Assembly: GCF_020497125.1 (NCBI RefSeq) | Contig: NC_059072.1 | Span: 307,786,781 to 307,850,780, forward strand | Source of the DNA: Mauremys mutica | Taxonomy: Eukaryota; Chordata; Testudines; Geoemydidae | Direction of reading: 5' to 3' | Length of the DNA stretch: 64,000 nucleotides | In this document: positions 33,420 to 43,420 of the stretch, in pieces | How positions within the stretch are numbered: the first letter of the stretch is position 1 | Layout: each line of letters begins with the position of its first letter | Translations under genes and position numbers: made by a program | The notes under the pieces: generated by a model | What the model was told of the DNA's origin: nothing | Databases searched by the model: none | The model's input: only the letters and a program-made list of their open reading frames with translations

Positions 33420-33547
33420 ACAAAGAGTCTGATGAAGTGGGTATTCACCCACAAAAGCTTATGCTCCAATAGATCTGTTAGTCTATAAGGTGCCACAAGA
33501 CTCTTTGTCGCTTTTTACAGATCCAGACTAACACAGCTACCCCTCTG
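33420..33547 (+). mobile_element. Short Penelope-like element (solo pLTR end), 12-bp duplication
   Basis: ATGCTTATAGCT flanks the unit at 33408-33419 and 33548-33559. The 128-bp element starts nine bases before a hammerhead-like CTGATGA (33429-33435), with hairpin GTGGGT/ATTC/ACCCAC and AAAA where GAAA is expected. It runs through GTTAGTCTATAAGGTGCCAC and ends in the tail ACAGATCCAGACTAACACAG. It belongs to a second PLE subfamily shared with 51.7 and 56.6 kb. Confidence 0.85.
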
Positions 33548-33896
33548 ATGCTTATAGCTGTTTCCATTGATTCACACAGACTCAAATAGACCTTCTAGGT
33601 TCAGAATGACACACGCAGTGACAACCCTGGAATTGGTGGATGGAAAATGGGAATTTTAAGCCACGTTCATTTGTAATTCTGTCTATGATAGACTGTATCA
33701 CAGCTTGGGTACTGATAAACGTGCTGTATTCTTGTTCCAGACGTTTTCTGAATAGGCTTACTCTTGCCTTGTCACACACACAAATGGTCGTAGACCAGTG
33801 CAATACACCCATGCACTTCCTGTGACTCCAGTATAACTGGCAGTTCCTATGAGTAAGATAAATGAATGGAGAAACTCCGAGAGGCTGAACAGACAG

Positions 33897-34698
33897 GTTA
33901 TGTTTACACTGCAGTCAGAGGTGTGACTGCAGCACATATACCCAAGCTAGCTTCATTCTAGCTAGCACAAATACCATGAAGCTGTGGCTGCACAGGCTAA
34001 CTGCTCAGGGCCATATCTTAGGCGCTTGTGCGCTGGGATGGGCTTGTACAACCTGTGTTGCTGTAGCTTCACTGCTATTGTCATTTGAGCTAGTTAGATC
34101 AAAGCTAGCTTGGGTATGTCTACAGGTTCTGCAGTCACACCTGATTGCAGTGTTATCAGGTGCTATGGAGCTTGAATCTGCACCCATGAGGCTGCCAAGC
34201 CAGAGCCTTACTCTTGGTGCCAAGATCAGATTAGCAAACTGCAGCTAACACCCAACTACACCCACTGACTCAGATGGGTCAGGTGACTAGCAACAGACTG
34301 CTGATTGGACACCACCAGGCATAAAGCTTCCTGTTCTTGTCCCACCCCTTGTTTGAGCAACCATTTGCTAGGCTTGCTGCTGACCAACCCCCTGAGACCA
34401 AGTTCCTGCCTCCTTTCCTGGTTCCTGCTCTTTGCTCCTGTTACTGCTCCTGGTTCCTGCATCCTTGCCCTAATTCCAGTGACTGACTCTGGCTTGACCC
34501 TGGGCATGACTTCTGACTCCGATTCTGGCTTAATCCTGGTGTGGTCACCGACTCCAACCCTGGCACTGATTCTTGGCCTGGCTGCTGACTCTAGATTGAC
34601 TCTTGGTGTGGCTTCAGACTCTGACTCTAACTTTGCCCCTGGCTATGATTGCTAGGTCAGACCACCCTGTTATGGGCCCTGACAAGTGTAGACATACT
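33897..34698. mobile_element. MITE carrying a nested LTR
   Basis: The left end GGTTATGTTTACACTGCAGTC and the right end TGTAGACATACTCT (34685-34698) are inverted repeats of the GGGTATGTCTACACT group. The inside is palindromic, for example CCAAGCTAGCTT (33950) against AAGCTAGCTTGGG (34104). The LTR at 34151-34684 splits the right arm a few bases from its end. Without it the element is about 270 bp. Confidence 0.65.
34151..34684 (+). mobile_element. Solo LTR-like insertion with TG...CA ends
   Basis: Begins TGTTATCAGG and ends CCCTGACA, giving short inverted ends typical of LTRs. The 3' two-thirds consist of degenerate CTGACTCTGG-like decamers. AGGCATAAAGC near 34318 could be a TATA-like element. 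No internal coding region is present, so it is probably a solo LTR left by recombination. The flanking duplication is unclear (CAG/AAG). A relative lies at 28.0-28.6 kb. Confidence 0.55.
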
Positions 34699-34699
34699 C

Positions 34700-35960
34700 T
34701 GAGTGTTCACCATTAAACAAATCAATGTTTAGCAGCAGTTACCACAGTATGGTATCAAAGACATTGTTATCTCCTCGAACTTAGAGCAAGTATTAACCAT
34801 GGTACTTTGTCCAACACAATATATAAACTGTTGGTAAACACTGACTTCTCACAGCTGACAATTGTACCCATGACAGATATTGAAGGCTGCACATCAGATG
34901 TACCTGTGCTGAACAACAATGATTTACAATTTGTAAAATAGCAGCATTTTACAAAGTGCACATGTGGAGAATAAGGGAAAACAGATCATCCCAGTTTATT
35001 TGGAATACTTAATAGCCTGAAATCTTACTTCTTTGATTTGCTGTTGCTGCAGGTTTGTGGGTGAGCCAAAGTCTTCTTGATTCTTGCTTCCTGTAGGTGT
35101 TTGGTTTATGCTTGTGGCATAAAAATATTATACAGCTTCTAATCTGATATGGACTGGCAAAGCACGTCTGCTTCATGTGAAAGGCTCAAACTTGTCCTTT
35201 AAATCATGACAGGTCATTAAAGCACTTGCTTTTAGTATGTCAATGTTTTACGCACCGTGCCCATCCGAATCTACAGACCCAAGGGATACCTATGGCCAAT
35301 GTACTGACCTCTTCATCTGCTCCTCCACCATCCTGTTTAATACAGCTGCGGCCCATGCCACTGACAGTCTTTGAAGTCAGTTCCTGACTGTTTGTGACCT
35401 ATTTATAGTGCACTGACAAAATTTAAGACAGGTGAGGACCTTGTCTTAACTATTTACGGCTTAAGTGGGAGAAAAACGTGAGAATTTTCTTATTGAATGT
35501 CAAATGTCCCAAATGGCTGCAGATGTGTAAATAGACGTGAGTGTTCCCATTTCCTCATGGTTTTGCTTTCTCCTGCAGGTTTGGCTTTCTTCACCTTTGG
35601 AGAAAGCAACGTTTCTAACTTTTAGGGAAGTTATAAATCTCTATAACACTTATCATAGTGTTTTCAGAAAGATAAAAATCTGTTCATTCCACAGGTGACT
35701 TTCGGGAACTCATCAATTCTGCATTTTGTTGAATAACATGGACCTATAAGCCACTATGCCCTTCTTTTAAAAGATCACTAGTGAATGGGAACCTTAAAGT
35801 CCTTCAAAATCACAAACAAAGCTGAGCACACCCTTTCTTATGGGTGAACATAACCCTTTACTGCCATGTTCTACTGTGATAGTGGCATGTGACTGGGTTC
35901 TTTGGAGGCAACAGTGTTCCCATAGGATATCAACATTTTTAGGTAAAGAACCTTAGCTAG
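34700..35960. other. Unassigned sequence
   Basis: No gene or named repeat recognised. ORFs are shorter than 70 residues. Confidence 0.35.
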
Positions 35961-35961
35961 C

Positions 35962-36061
35962 TAGATAACCTTAGATAATACTTAGTCCTGCCATGAGTGC
36001 AGGGGACTGGACTAGATGACCTCTCGAGGTCCCTTCCAGTTCTATGATTCTATGATTCTAA
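35962..36061 (+). mobile_element. CR1 3' end, ATTCTATG tail
   Basis: GGGACTGGACTAGATGACCTCTCGAGG, CCCTTCCAGTTCTATGATTC and a second TATGATTCTA are the usual CR1 terminus. Heavily 5'-truncated (about 100 bp). Confidence 0.8.
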
Positions 36062-36380
36062 CTTAATACATGGGGTAGTGCCATACATTTTGTTTTGCTC
36101 CAGGTACCTGGTACATTATTGAACAGTCAAATGGTTAAACTTATTCCAGGGTGCTAGCAAACTTCACAGAGTTAATTGACTGGAAATATATTTGTTTTCG
36201 CCAGGAGAGGGAAGCTGGTGTAAAATATGTTGAGAAGGTTTGCTTGTGAAGGCATTAATTAATACTGGAGGAAAAACAGACTGAGAATAACAGTATGTGC
36301 CAAAGTTATCTCATGTCTTGTTAGAACACACTGTGTTTACATTACTTAAATACCTCAGCTAATACAAGGAAAAATTAAAG

Positions 36381-36745
36381 CATCACAGTCTTTTATCCAG
36401 AACTTTATTAAACGTTTTATTGAAAATTAAAATGCACTAGAAATCACACTAGCATTTCTTTAAAGCTTGACGTTTTTTCATTCATACCTCTCCTGGGCAT
36501 CCTCAGGGACAACCACAGCTGTATCAAATAGCTTGCGAGCGCTGCAACCCAATAAATAGGCATGCCAACTTGCCCCTATATTGGCCCCAGTACAATCATT
36601 TACCACCTTGTTTTTGGCTACATAAACTGCTTCTAAGCACTTTCTCATTCGAAAACCCCAGGGCTCCTTTAAGAACACTGCATCAGCACACCAAATCTTG
36701 GGAGTCTCACTCTCCCTCCTGTGCGCATATATATGTGTATTCAAG
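36381..36745 (-). repeat. Unidentified polyadenylated repeat or retrocopy, copy A
   Basis: Reverse complement of 38075-38441, with high identity in the middle (about 90% over 130 bp, by eye). On the minus strand it holds an open frame with MRKCLEAVYVAKN, VVNDCTGANIGASWHAYLLG and CSARKLFDTAVVVPEDAQ, then a stop and about 90 bp ending in AATAAAGTTCTGG (AATAAA at 36409-36404). The poly(A) signal close to the end suggests a retrocopied transcript. I do not recognise the protein, and the frame may be fortuitous. Confidence 0.45.
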
Positions 36746-36754
36746 GCTTTGACC

Positions 36755-36880
36755 GTAATTCTCCTCTCACTTGCGTCAGTGTAAATCAGGCGCAGTTCCA
36801 CTGAAGTCACTGTCACTGGACTTACAGCTGTGTAAGAACAGAGTAAGTGTGAGGAGGATCAGGCCCTAATTTGGTTACTT
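36755..36880. mobile_element. MITE-like patch
   Basis: TTCTCCTCTCACTTGCGTCAGTG, ACTGAAGTCACTG and GAGGAGGATCAGGCCC resemble the ends of the recurring GGCCTGATCC-type MITE, also worn at 36970-37050, 47750-47862, 51.5, 53.07 and 55.1 kb. Confidence 0.4.
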
Positions 36881-37454
36881 ACCCTCCTTTAATGTCACAC
36901 CTGTACTCTACTGTCTCTCCTGAACAGAAACAATTTTAAAGGAAACTCCGATGATCTCTCCTTACACAGAACAATGGCCTGATTCTAACATCACATGTTT
37001 TGGTGTAAATCAAGAATAATTATATTAAAGTCAATCAAGTGAAACCAGTATGAGTTCAGAGACATGCCTTCAACCTTAGCCTTTTCCCCATTTTGATCCT
37101 TGCCCAAGGAGCTCAGCTTAACTCCATTCATTTTGTCCTCCTACCTCTCTCATCTCTTTACTTCCTTCCATGTATGCCTCTCCCTGATCCAGCCTCAGAC
37201 TGTCATGCCGTCCCCATTCCTCCTCCAAGTCCCCTGCTTGAAATGCATCTCTTCTCAGTGAGCTACTAAAACCGAATTCCCCTCCCAGAGAATTGTTACT
37301 TTAACAGATGACTGATAAAAGATGGTACCTAACAGATAAAACAAACAAATATCATGGAATTAACAAGCCATGTGCTCCTCTTCATTGCCAGACTCATTAG
37401 TTGGTTGTTTTTTCACTTCCCAATCCAGGATGCTCCATTTGTCTATTTCTGGTT

Positions 37455-37530
37455 AAACTGTATAAGCTCTTTGGGGCAAGGACCTTGTCTTCATGCTGTT
37501 GGCACTATACAAATAATAACAGTATAATCC
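37455..37530 (+). mobile_element. L2/MIR-type 3' end fragment
   Basis: GTATAAGCTCTTTGGGGCAAGGACC, TGTCTTCATGCTG and GCACTATACAAATAATAACAG match the family body and tail. Confidence 0.5.
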
Positions 37531-38074
37531 TATTAACCAAAGATATTGAGAGGATGTGAAACCACATCTTAGGCCGTATTATTAAAAATCCATTCTGGGC
37601 AATGGGCGTTTACCCTGCAGCATGATATAATAATATGGTCGTTTGATTTGTCTCGTGGCCAGCATCTAGGCTAGCTTGCAGGCCAAATCCTCAAGTTATT
37701 ACTCAGGCAAAAATCCTACTGGAGTCCAGTGAGTTTTACCTAATTCAGGACAGTAGTGTTTAGCCCTTGTCTGTGAACGAGCTTAACTTTCATCCTTAAT
37801 CAATTCCTGCGCATATTAATTGGATCAGAACAGGAGTTTAACCATTGCAAGCTCTTCCTCCCATGATGGATCATTGTTAATTCCTCATGTTTCTCAAAAG
37901 CCCCCTGTAGATAGAGCACGGGATGATTCCCAAGCATACTCTCCATTATGCCTGATCAATGCTTCATCTGAATTTTCTCATTAAAACGGAGAGGTGAGTC
38001 AAAATACAGAATGGCACCTGAATAGGATGCTTGCCCAATCCGTCCGATTGCTTTTCATTTATCCCTTCAGAAAG

Positions 38075-38441
38075 GTAACAGTCTGTATGATCATATACGA
38101 GCACAGGTGGGATGGGGAAGCACTCCAGATTTTGCATGCTGATGCAGCGTTCTTACAGCAACCCGGGGATTTTCAAATGAGAAAGTGCTTAGAGGCAGTT
38201 TATGTAGCCAAAAATTAGCTGGTAAATGATTGTGCTGGGGCCAATATTGGGGCAAGTTGGCATGCCTATTTATTGGGTTGCAGCGCTCGCAAGCTATTTG
38301 ATACAGCTGTGGTTCTCTGTGGGAATGCCCAGGAGAGGTTTGGGTGCAAATGTGGAACTTTAAAGAATTTTAATGGGATTTCTATTGCATTTGAATTTTT
38401 AATACAAGTTTGAATAAAGTTCTGGTTAAAAGACCATGGTG
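38075..38441 (+). repeat. Unidentified polyadenylated repeat or retrocopy, copy B
   Basis: Inverted partner of 36381-36745. The same frame is present but broken by a stop (AAAAATTAG near 38210-38218), then LVNDCAGANIGASWHAYLLG and CSARKLFDTAVV continue. It ends in AATAAAGTTCTGGTTAAAAG (AATAAA at 38413-38418). The copies differ enough to be independent old insertions or a decayed inverted duplication. Confidence 0.45.
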
Positions 38442-39862
38442 ACTGAAAGATTCCATTTTAACATACAGCACACAAAAAATCCCAGTAATGGGAGAAGGAT
38501 AGGCTCTGTAACAATGTTGTGTGCACCCTTTTCAAATACATTTAATAATGAATTCTATCAAAATGGAAAAAAGGAAGGTAAAGATTTAAAAAAAATCTGC
38601 TATGTAGTCAGTAATTTTGGAAGAAATTATTGAACTTTTGACATCCTTAAATAATACCCTCTTCACATGATAGTTACACTGCTCCAAAGACAGTACAATA
38701 ATCCATGCCAAAAATTCTTCTGTTTCGTTTGCATGAAATTGAACGGACAGATATACCTGTCTATTTTACATCCAAGAAAATGTCTTGTTAGAAACGTGTG
38801 AAAATATATTATATGATAGATGCTGAAAATGTTTCAGATACAGCAATACATTGATTGTGGGGTTTGGATCAGATGTGAACTATGTTTAGCTTTCTTCGTG
38901 CAGGTCTGTATTCTAGCTCTGTGCTTAAATAAATGCAGAGAAGTGGCTTTGAGTGTCAATGAAGCGCCTTATGAGTACAGAAGAGCTACTTTCCATCTAA
39001 TATGGAATTATAGACACTACGACTCACACCCACTGTGCAAGTACTAAAACCACAAACTGAACTAAGCTAGAGCCGTGGCAGTTGCTGGTTTTCACTTTAT
39101 TAATGTGCACGAAAGCACTTGGAATGTTTAGAGTCAAGAGTAGATTCAGCTGAAAGGCTGCAATGTCAGTTATTTTCAGAGCTGAGATTCACTCCACAAT
39201 AGCGATATGTGTGGCGGGAAGAAACGTGGAGCTTTTAGGAAGTGAGCTGGTTTTAACGACTGACAATTTAATAGAGACACTATCACATGTTGTGAGGGTG
39301 CCATGAGTGTGCTATGGCAGCTGTAACGGATGCACCCATATTTCCCAAATGTTTTAAGCCTTACTTGTGTAACAGTGTGCTCCCTTTCCCTGAAAAAAAC
39401 CACAATGTGCTGAATTTTGCATGCTGAGAATAATCCCTCTGAAGTAATTGGGACTACATGCAGCACAGGTAGTTAAGCCCATACGTAAGAGTTTGCAGGA
39501 GCAGAGATTTGGACTGAAATCCCACGATTTTCCCTTGTCCTATCAGAGTTCTTATATGCCCAATTCTGCAAGCTGCTCTCCACAGGCAAATCCCTGTACT
39601 TTTGTGAAGCCCATTGAAAGCAGTGGGGCTCAGTGTGGATGCAGGAGTCAGCCAGCACTGGCCAGCTTGTAGGATGGAGGTCATAGTTTGCTTCATTGTA
39701 GAAGTGCATACTAGATTGTATCCCCATGTCAACTAGAAATCCAGGAGTCTGGATACCAACTGCTCATAAATGAAACAGGATGGCCATGTTTTGCCACATG
39801 CTAGTCTAAATTACATGAAACACAGACTTATTCAAGACTCAAGTCTGAGCCCAATAGTTCCA
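38442..39862. other. Unassigned sequence
   Basis: No gene or repeat family recognised. Overlapping ORFs at 39448-39732 on both strands have no domain. Confidence 0.35.
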
Positions 39863-40149
39863 ATATATTCTATTCCTGAGGGCATTGTGTGCCAAAAAAA
39901 TAAAAATTCTGCACACAATATTTTAAAATTCCACAAATTTTATTTGTTAAATAATGTGGAGGCTCCAGCAGAGCACTGGGGAGCACAGGCCATTGGTTGC
40001 ACAGAGGTGGGAAATCACTGTGCAGCTCCCCCCAGGACATGGACCCAACCCTGACACAGTGCAAGGACCTGGCCTGCCCCAGAAACACCCCAGGGCCCTG
40101 CCCCTCCATGCCAGGTGCACCAGGTATGGGCAGGCAGGCTCAGCAAGCA

Positions 40150-40612
40150 GGATTCAAGTGTGGAAGGGTTTAGTGTGGGGGATCCAGGTGTGGGTTGAGA
40201 GGGTTCTGTGTGGGGCAAACCGGGTGAGGGCAGCTCAGTGGGGGATCCAGGTGTGTGGGGGATCTGGATGCAAAAGGGCTTGGAGGATTCTGGGTGCAAC
40301 ACTAATGGGACTTTGCAGAGGGGTCCAGATTAAGGTGGTTGGGGCTCTGCGGGGGAGGTCTGGGTGTAGGGATGATAGAGCTCAACAGTGGGTTCTGGGT
40401 GTGGGGGGGTTCAGTGCGGGGTCCAGATGCTGGAGGAGTGGGGCTCAGTGCGGTGGGGATCCAGATGCAGCTGGTTGGGGCTCAGTGGGGTGTGGATTTG
40501 AGTGTGGGTGGCTTGTTGGGGTGGTCCAGGTGCATGGGGAATGGGGATTGTCAGACAGGGTCCTGAGTGCAAGGGGAGATGAAGCTCGGCCGGAGGGTCT
40601 GGATATGAGGGG
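40150..40612 (+). repeat. Degenerate ~37-bp G-rich minisatellite
   Basis: The clearest adjacent units start TCCAGATGCTGGAGGAG (about 40421) and TCCAGATGCAGCTGG (about 40461), each continuing GGGGCTCAGTGCGGTG or GGGGCTCAGTGGGG. Earlier and later units are more worn. The array resumes for about 50 bp at 41098 beyond the nested MITE. All guanine bias is on the plus strand. Confidence 0.6.
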
Positions 40613-41097
40613 CATAGGTGCCGACTCCATAGGTGCTCCGGGGCCCGCAGGGAAAAATTAGTGGGTGCTCCGCACCCACTGGCAGCCAAGCTCCCCTCAC
40701 CCCATGCCCCACTTCCTCCTCCCCTGGGCGCGCTGCATGCCCACTCCTCCGCCTACCTCCCAGTGCTTCCCGCCCAGCCATTGCCAAACAGCTGTTTGGC
40801 AGCGTTAGCACACTTCGGGGGTGGGGGCGGGAGGAGCAGGACTGTGGCACGCTCTGGGGAGGATGTGGCAAGAGGCAGGGCCAGGGCGGGGATTTGGGGA
40901 AGGAGTTGGAATGGGGCAGGGAGGTGGTGAAGTTGGGGCAGGGACTTTGGAGAAGGGGTTGGAATGAGGATGGGGTAGGGGTGGGAAGAGGTGGGGTGGG
41001 GTGGGGTGGGGCCTCATGGAAGAGGTGGAGTGTGGGGGAAGCTAGGGGCAAAGCGGGGTCAAGCACCCACGGGAAAGAGGGGAAGTTGGTGCCTATC
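40613..41097. mobile_element. hAT MITE, 485 bp, perfect 8-bp duplication, nested
   Basis: ATGAGGGG occurs at 40605-40612 and 41098-41105. Ends are CATAGGTGCCGACT and, reverse-complemented, GATAGGCACCAACT. The subterminal part contains GGTGCTCCGGGGCCCGCAGG and GGGTGCTCCGCACCCACTGG, typical of a common turtle hAT MITE. The 3' half is strongly G-rich. It sits inside the minisatellite of the outer hAT-like element, so it is the younger insertion. Confidence 0.85.
40991..41011 (+). other. G-quadruplex-forming motif
   Basis: Four runs of four guanines separated by single thymines, within a longer G-rich strand. Single-nucleotide loops predict a very stable parallel quadruplex. Confidence 0.75.
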
Positions 41098-41602
41098 ATG
41101 AGGGGATCTGGATGCACGGGGGTTGGGTGGATGGGGGAGCAGCTCCCTGTACAGGGATCCCTCCTGAGGAGCAATGAGTACAGGAAGCGAGGGGGTAGGG
41201 GGAGTTTGCAGAGCTTCCTGCAGCTGTGGTAGAAATCTGGGGGTGGGTTTGACCCAGCCCTAGATGCCATGCAGGGGAAGAGGAAGTCCCTTCCTCCCCA
41301 GCCCAGCTGGGACTAGCAGCTGAGCCCAGCGCATGGTGGGAGCCACTAGCCGAGTCTTCCCGAGTCCTGCCCCCTGCCCCACAATGATTTACCTCTCTGC
41401 CAGCTGCCCTGGGTACCCGAAACATACTGCTGGGAATGGTTGTATGACTGCTCTTGTGGCTTCCTATGGGTTCCCTTGGCTTCCCTGTCAGAATGTCATT
41501 TTTCTGTGGGGAAGCAAAGAAATCTGCAGGGGACATAAATTCTGCACATGCACAGTGGCGCACAATTCCCCCAGAAGTAATATTTTCACACAACAGAACA
41601 GA

Positions 41603-41875
41603 AACAGCACAAGAGAGCAGTGTGGTCCAGTGGATAGGACATAGGACCAGAAATAGGAAGATCAGTGGCTCTCCCCTCCCACCAGAGGACTGTCGTCAAT
41701 GGGCGTTACTCAAATCTTGCAGGGGAAGAAGATGTGTCATAGGTTCAATTCCTGGTCTGGCCATAGTCTCTTAACTTCTCTGTACCTCAGTTCATCATTT
41801 CTAAAATAACAACAATGCTACTTACACATCTTTGTAAGGAGTTCAACAGATCAGTAGGGGATAGTTAGTAATATT
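41603..41875 (+). mobile_element. MIR-type SINE with an internal insertion
   Basis: The head GTGGTCCAGTGGATAGGACAT (A box) begins near 41620. About 80 bp of foreign sequence (roughly 41655-41732) follows before AGGTTCAATTCCTGGTCTGG (B box) and CTCTGTACCTCAGTTCATC. The normal family has the two boxes much closer, so the intervening part is an insertion or local rearrangement. Confidence 0.6.
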
Positions 41876-42820
41876 ACAGTTTTAATGCCAAAAATGTAGC
41901 TTTCCTTCTTGGTAGCCTTTCAAAACTGGACAGATGTTTGAATCAGGGCTTCTTACAAATCTGAGGTGAGCTGCCTCAGAAATACAGAAATAATGGGCCA
42001 CTTCACCTTGAATGGTGCCTTGAAATATCTTCCTGGTTGAATATCATTATTATTATTAACCATGAAGATCAATATCAGTCTGTTACATTCCTTTTCTTAG
42101 CGGCCCAGTGCTCTTGTTGTGACATATCAGGAAGATCCAATTTTTCCACTGAGACAAGTATTATAAACATAATGTATGTCTGCCTGACTCTTCTAGAGCT
42201 GCTAATTATGGATTTATTTTGCTGTAGCTCACTAATAGAATAATTACTTCTTTTTTCTTTTTTGTCTATAGGGGAAACAATTTATATTATGACATAAAAT
42301 TGTTCCAACACAATGTATGCACTGAAAAAGGAACCTGTTTTTATTTCCCCTTAGATTCATACATAAATATTAACAGCCCCTTGTGCTTTGTAGATTATTT
42401 TTATGGTGCCATTTTACATATGGTTGAATCACCAAACCCTGGAACTAGCGCTATGATGAAGATGCAGCAACTCTTTTCTGAAGTAAAAGAAAGACTTTCT
42501 CTGAGCAAAGAAACTCCTATATATGATATGGCCCAGTATTCTCATTAGAACTGATATTAGAGAAACATTTAGGCTTGTCAGACTTATGTTTAGGCTTATG
42601 TTCTTATGTCAGATGTGATAACAATTACATGAGAGGTACAGTAACTGTATGCATTCTTTTTCCAGCAGCTCTGTACATGAAACTTGGGGAATTGGTTGTG
42701 TTGCGCTTGTGAAAACAAATATGTTTTCCAGGATGTGACAGGTTGGACCAGAAGTGTATAGATTATACAGATCCATGGAAACCCTTTCTTGAGTAACATC
42801 TGCCAATATCTTATGTTCTT
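41876..42820. other. Unassigned sequence
   Basis: No named repeat. A splice-acceptor-like tract (TTTTTTCTTTTTTGTCTATAG) ends near 42271, before the 82-residue ORF at 42300-42548. That protein is unrecognised and I do not support it as an exon. A TTATGTTCTTATG piece near 42595-42607 may be a LINE tail relic. Confidence 0.3.
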
Positions 42821-42833
42821 CTATCTGCTTCTT

Positions 42834-42999
42834 CAAAAAAGAACAGGAGTATTTGTGGCACCTTAAAGACTAACAAATTTATTTTAGCATGAGCTTTCGT
42901 GAGCTGCTCATGCTAAAATAAATTTGTTAGTCTTTAAGGTGCCACAAATACTCCTGTTCTTTTTGCGGATACAGACTAACACGGCTGCTACTCTGAAAC
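42834..42999. mobile_element. Snap-back Penelope-like element, 13-bp duplication
   Basis: CTATCTGCTTCTT flanks the unit at 42821-42833 and 43000-43012. The left arm 42834-42905 is the reverse complement of the right arm, which begins at about 42906. There is essentially no spacer, so the DNA can fold into a ~70-bp hairpin. The right end has the extra tail GCGGATACAGACTAACACGG; the left does not. The turn lies within the hammerhead-like motif: the left arm ends in stem II, the right begins at stem III. Same subfamily as the 29.3-kb element. Confidence 0.9.
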
Positions 43000-43420
43000 C
43001 TATCTGCTTCTTGTACATAAAAATAGTAGCAACCCTCTTTTCCTCCAATGCCTCTAACTAGCCAATCTAACATACCCCTCAACATAGTATGTCATATATA
43101 CAAATAGGATTCAAACGGAATTCTTTATGAAATAGGATTAAAATTCTCCACCCCTCCTGCATTTTAGTTGTTAGCGTTAGTGGAATCACTTTACTGATTC
43201 TCTTCAAGTGAATTTTTCCATCTAATAAATTCTGGTCACTTTTAAACAGGAACAAAAATAAATGGCATAGCACTAAGAAAAAGACTTGTTCATGCAAGGG
43301 TGAAAAAGCTTGTTAAAAATTTCATGTCTGCCTTATACTCACAACCACCATGACATTCGACTATGAGGGTGTGGTTCAACTTTCCCATCTCATTTGAAAT
43401 TGTTTTAACTATTTGGATCC

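Larger units (their letters stand above)
39871..41579. mobile_element. hAT-like non-autonomous element with G-rich core and nested MITE
   Basis: The left end TATTCCTGAGGGCATTGTG and right end (reverse-complemented) TACTTCTGGGGGAATTGTG form inverted repeats. Flanks ATATATTC (39863-39870) and ATATTTTC (41580-41587) match at 7 of 8 bases, as expected for an aged hAT duplication. The interior is a G-rich minisatellite interrupted by a second hAT MITE. Removing that MITE and one of its 8-bp duplications leaves about 1.2 kb. No transposase. The long ORFs at 39954-40661, 40551-41270 and 40633-41232 are by-products of the biased composition. Confidence 0.65.

Noticed and set aside
39954..41593. Long ORFs on both strands (up to 239 residues)
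   Set aside because: Produced by the G-rich minisatellite and the nested hAT MITE. They cross the MITE boundaries and target duplications, so they cannot be ancestral genes.
42240..42548. Possible exon after a strong acceptor-like tract
   Set aside because: The frame starts well after the acceptor, its protein is unrecognised, and no donor or conservation evidence is available from sequence alone.
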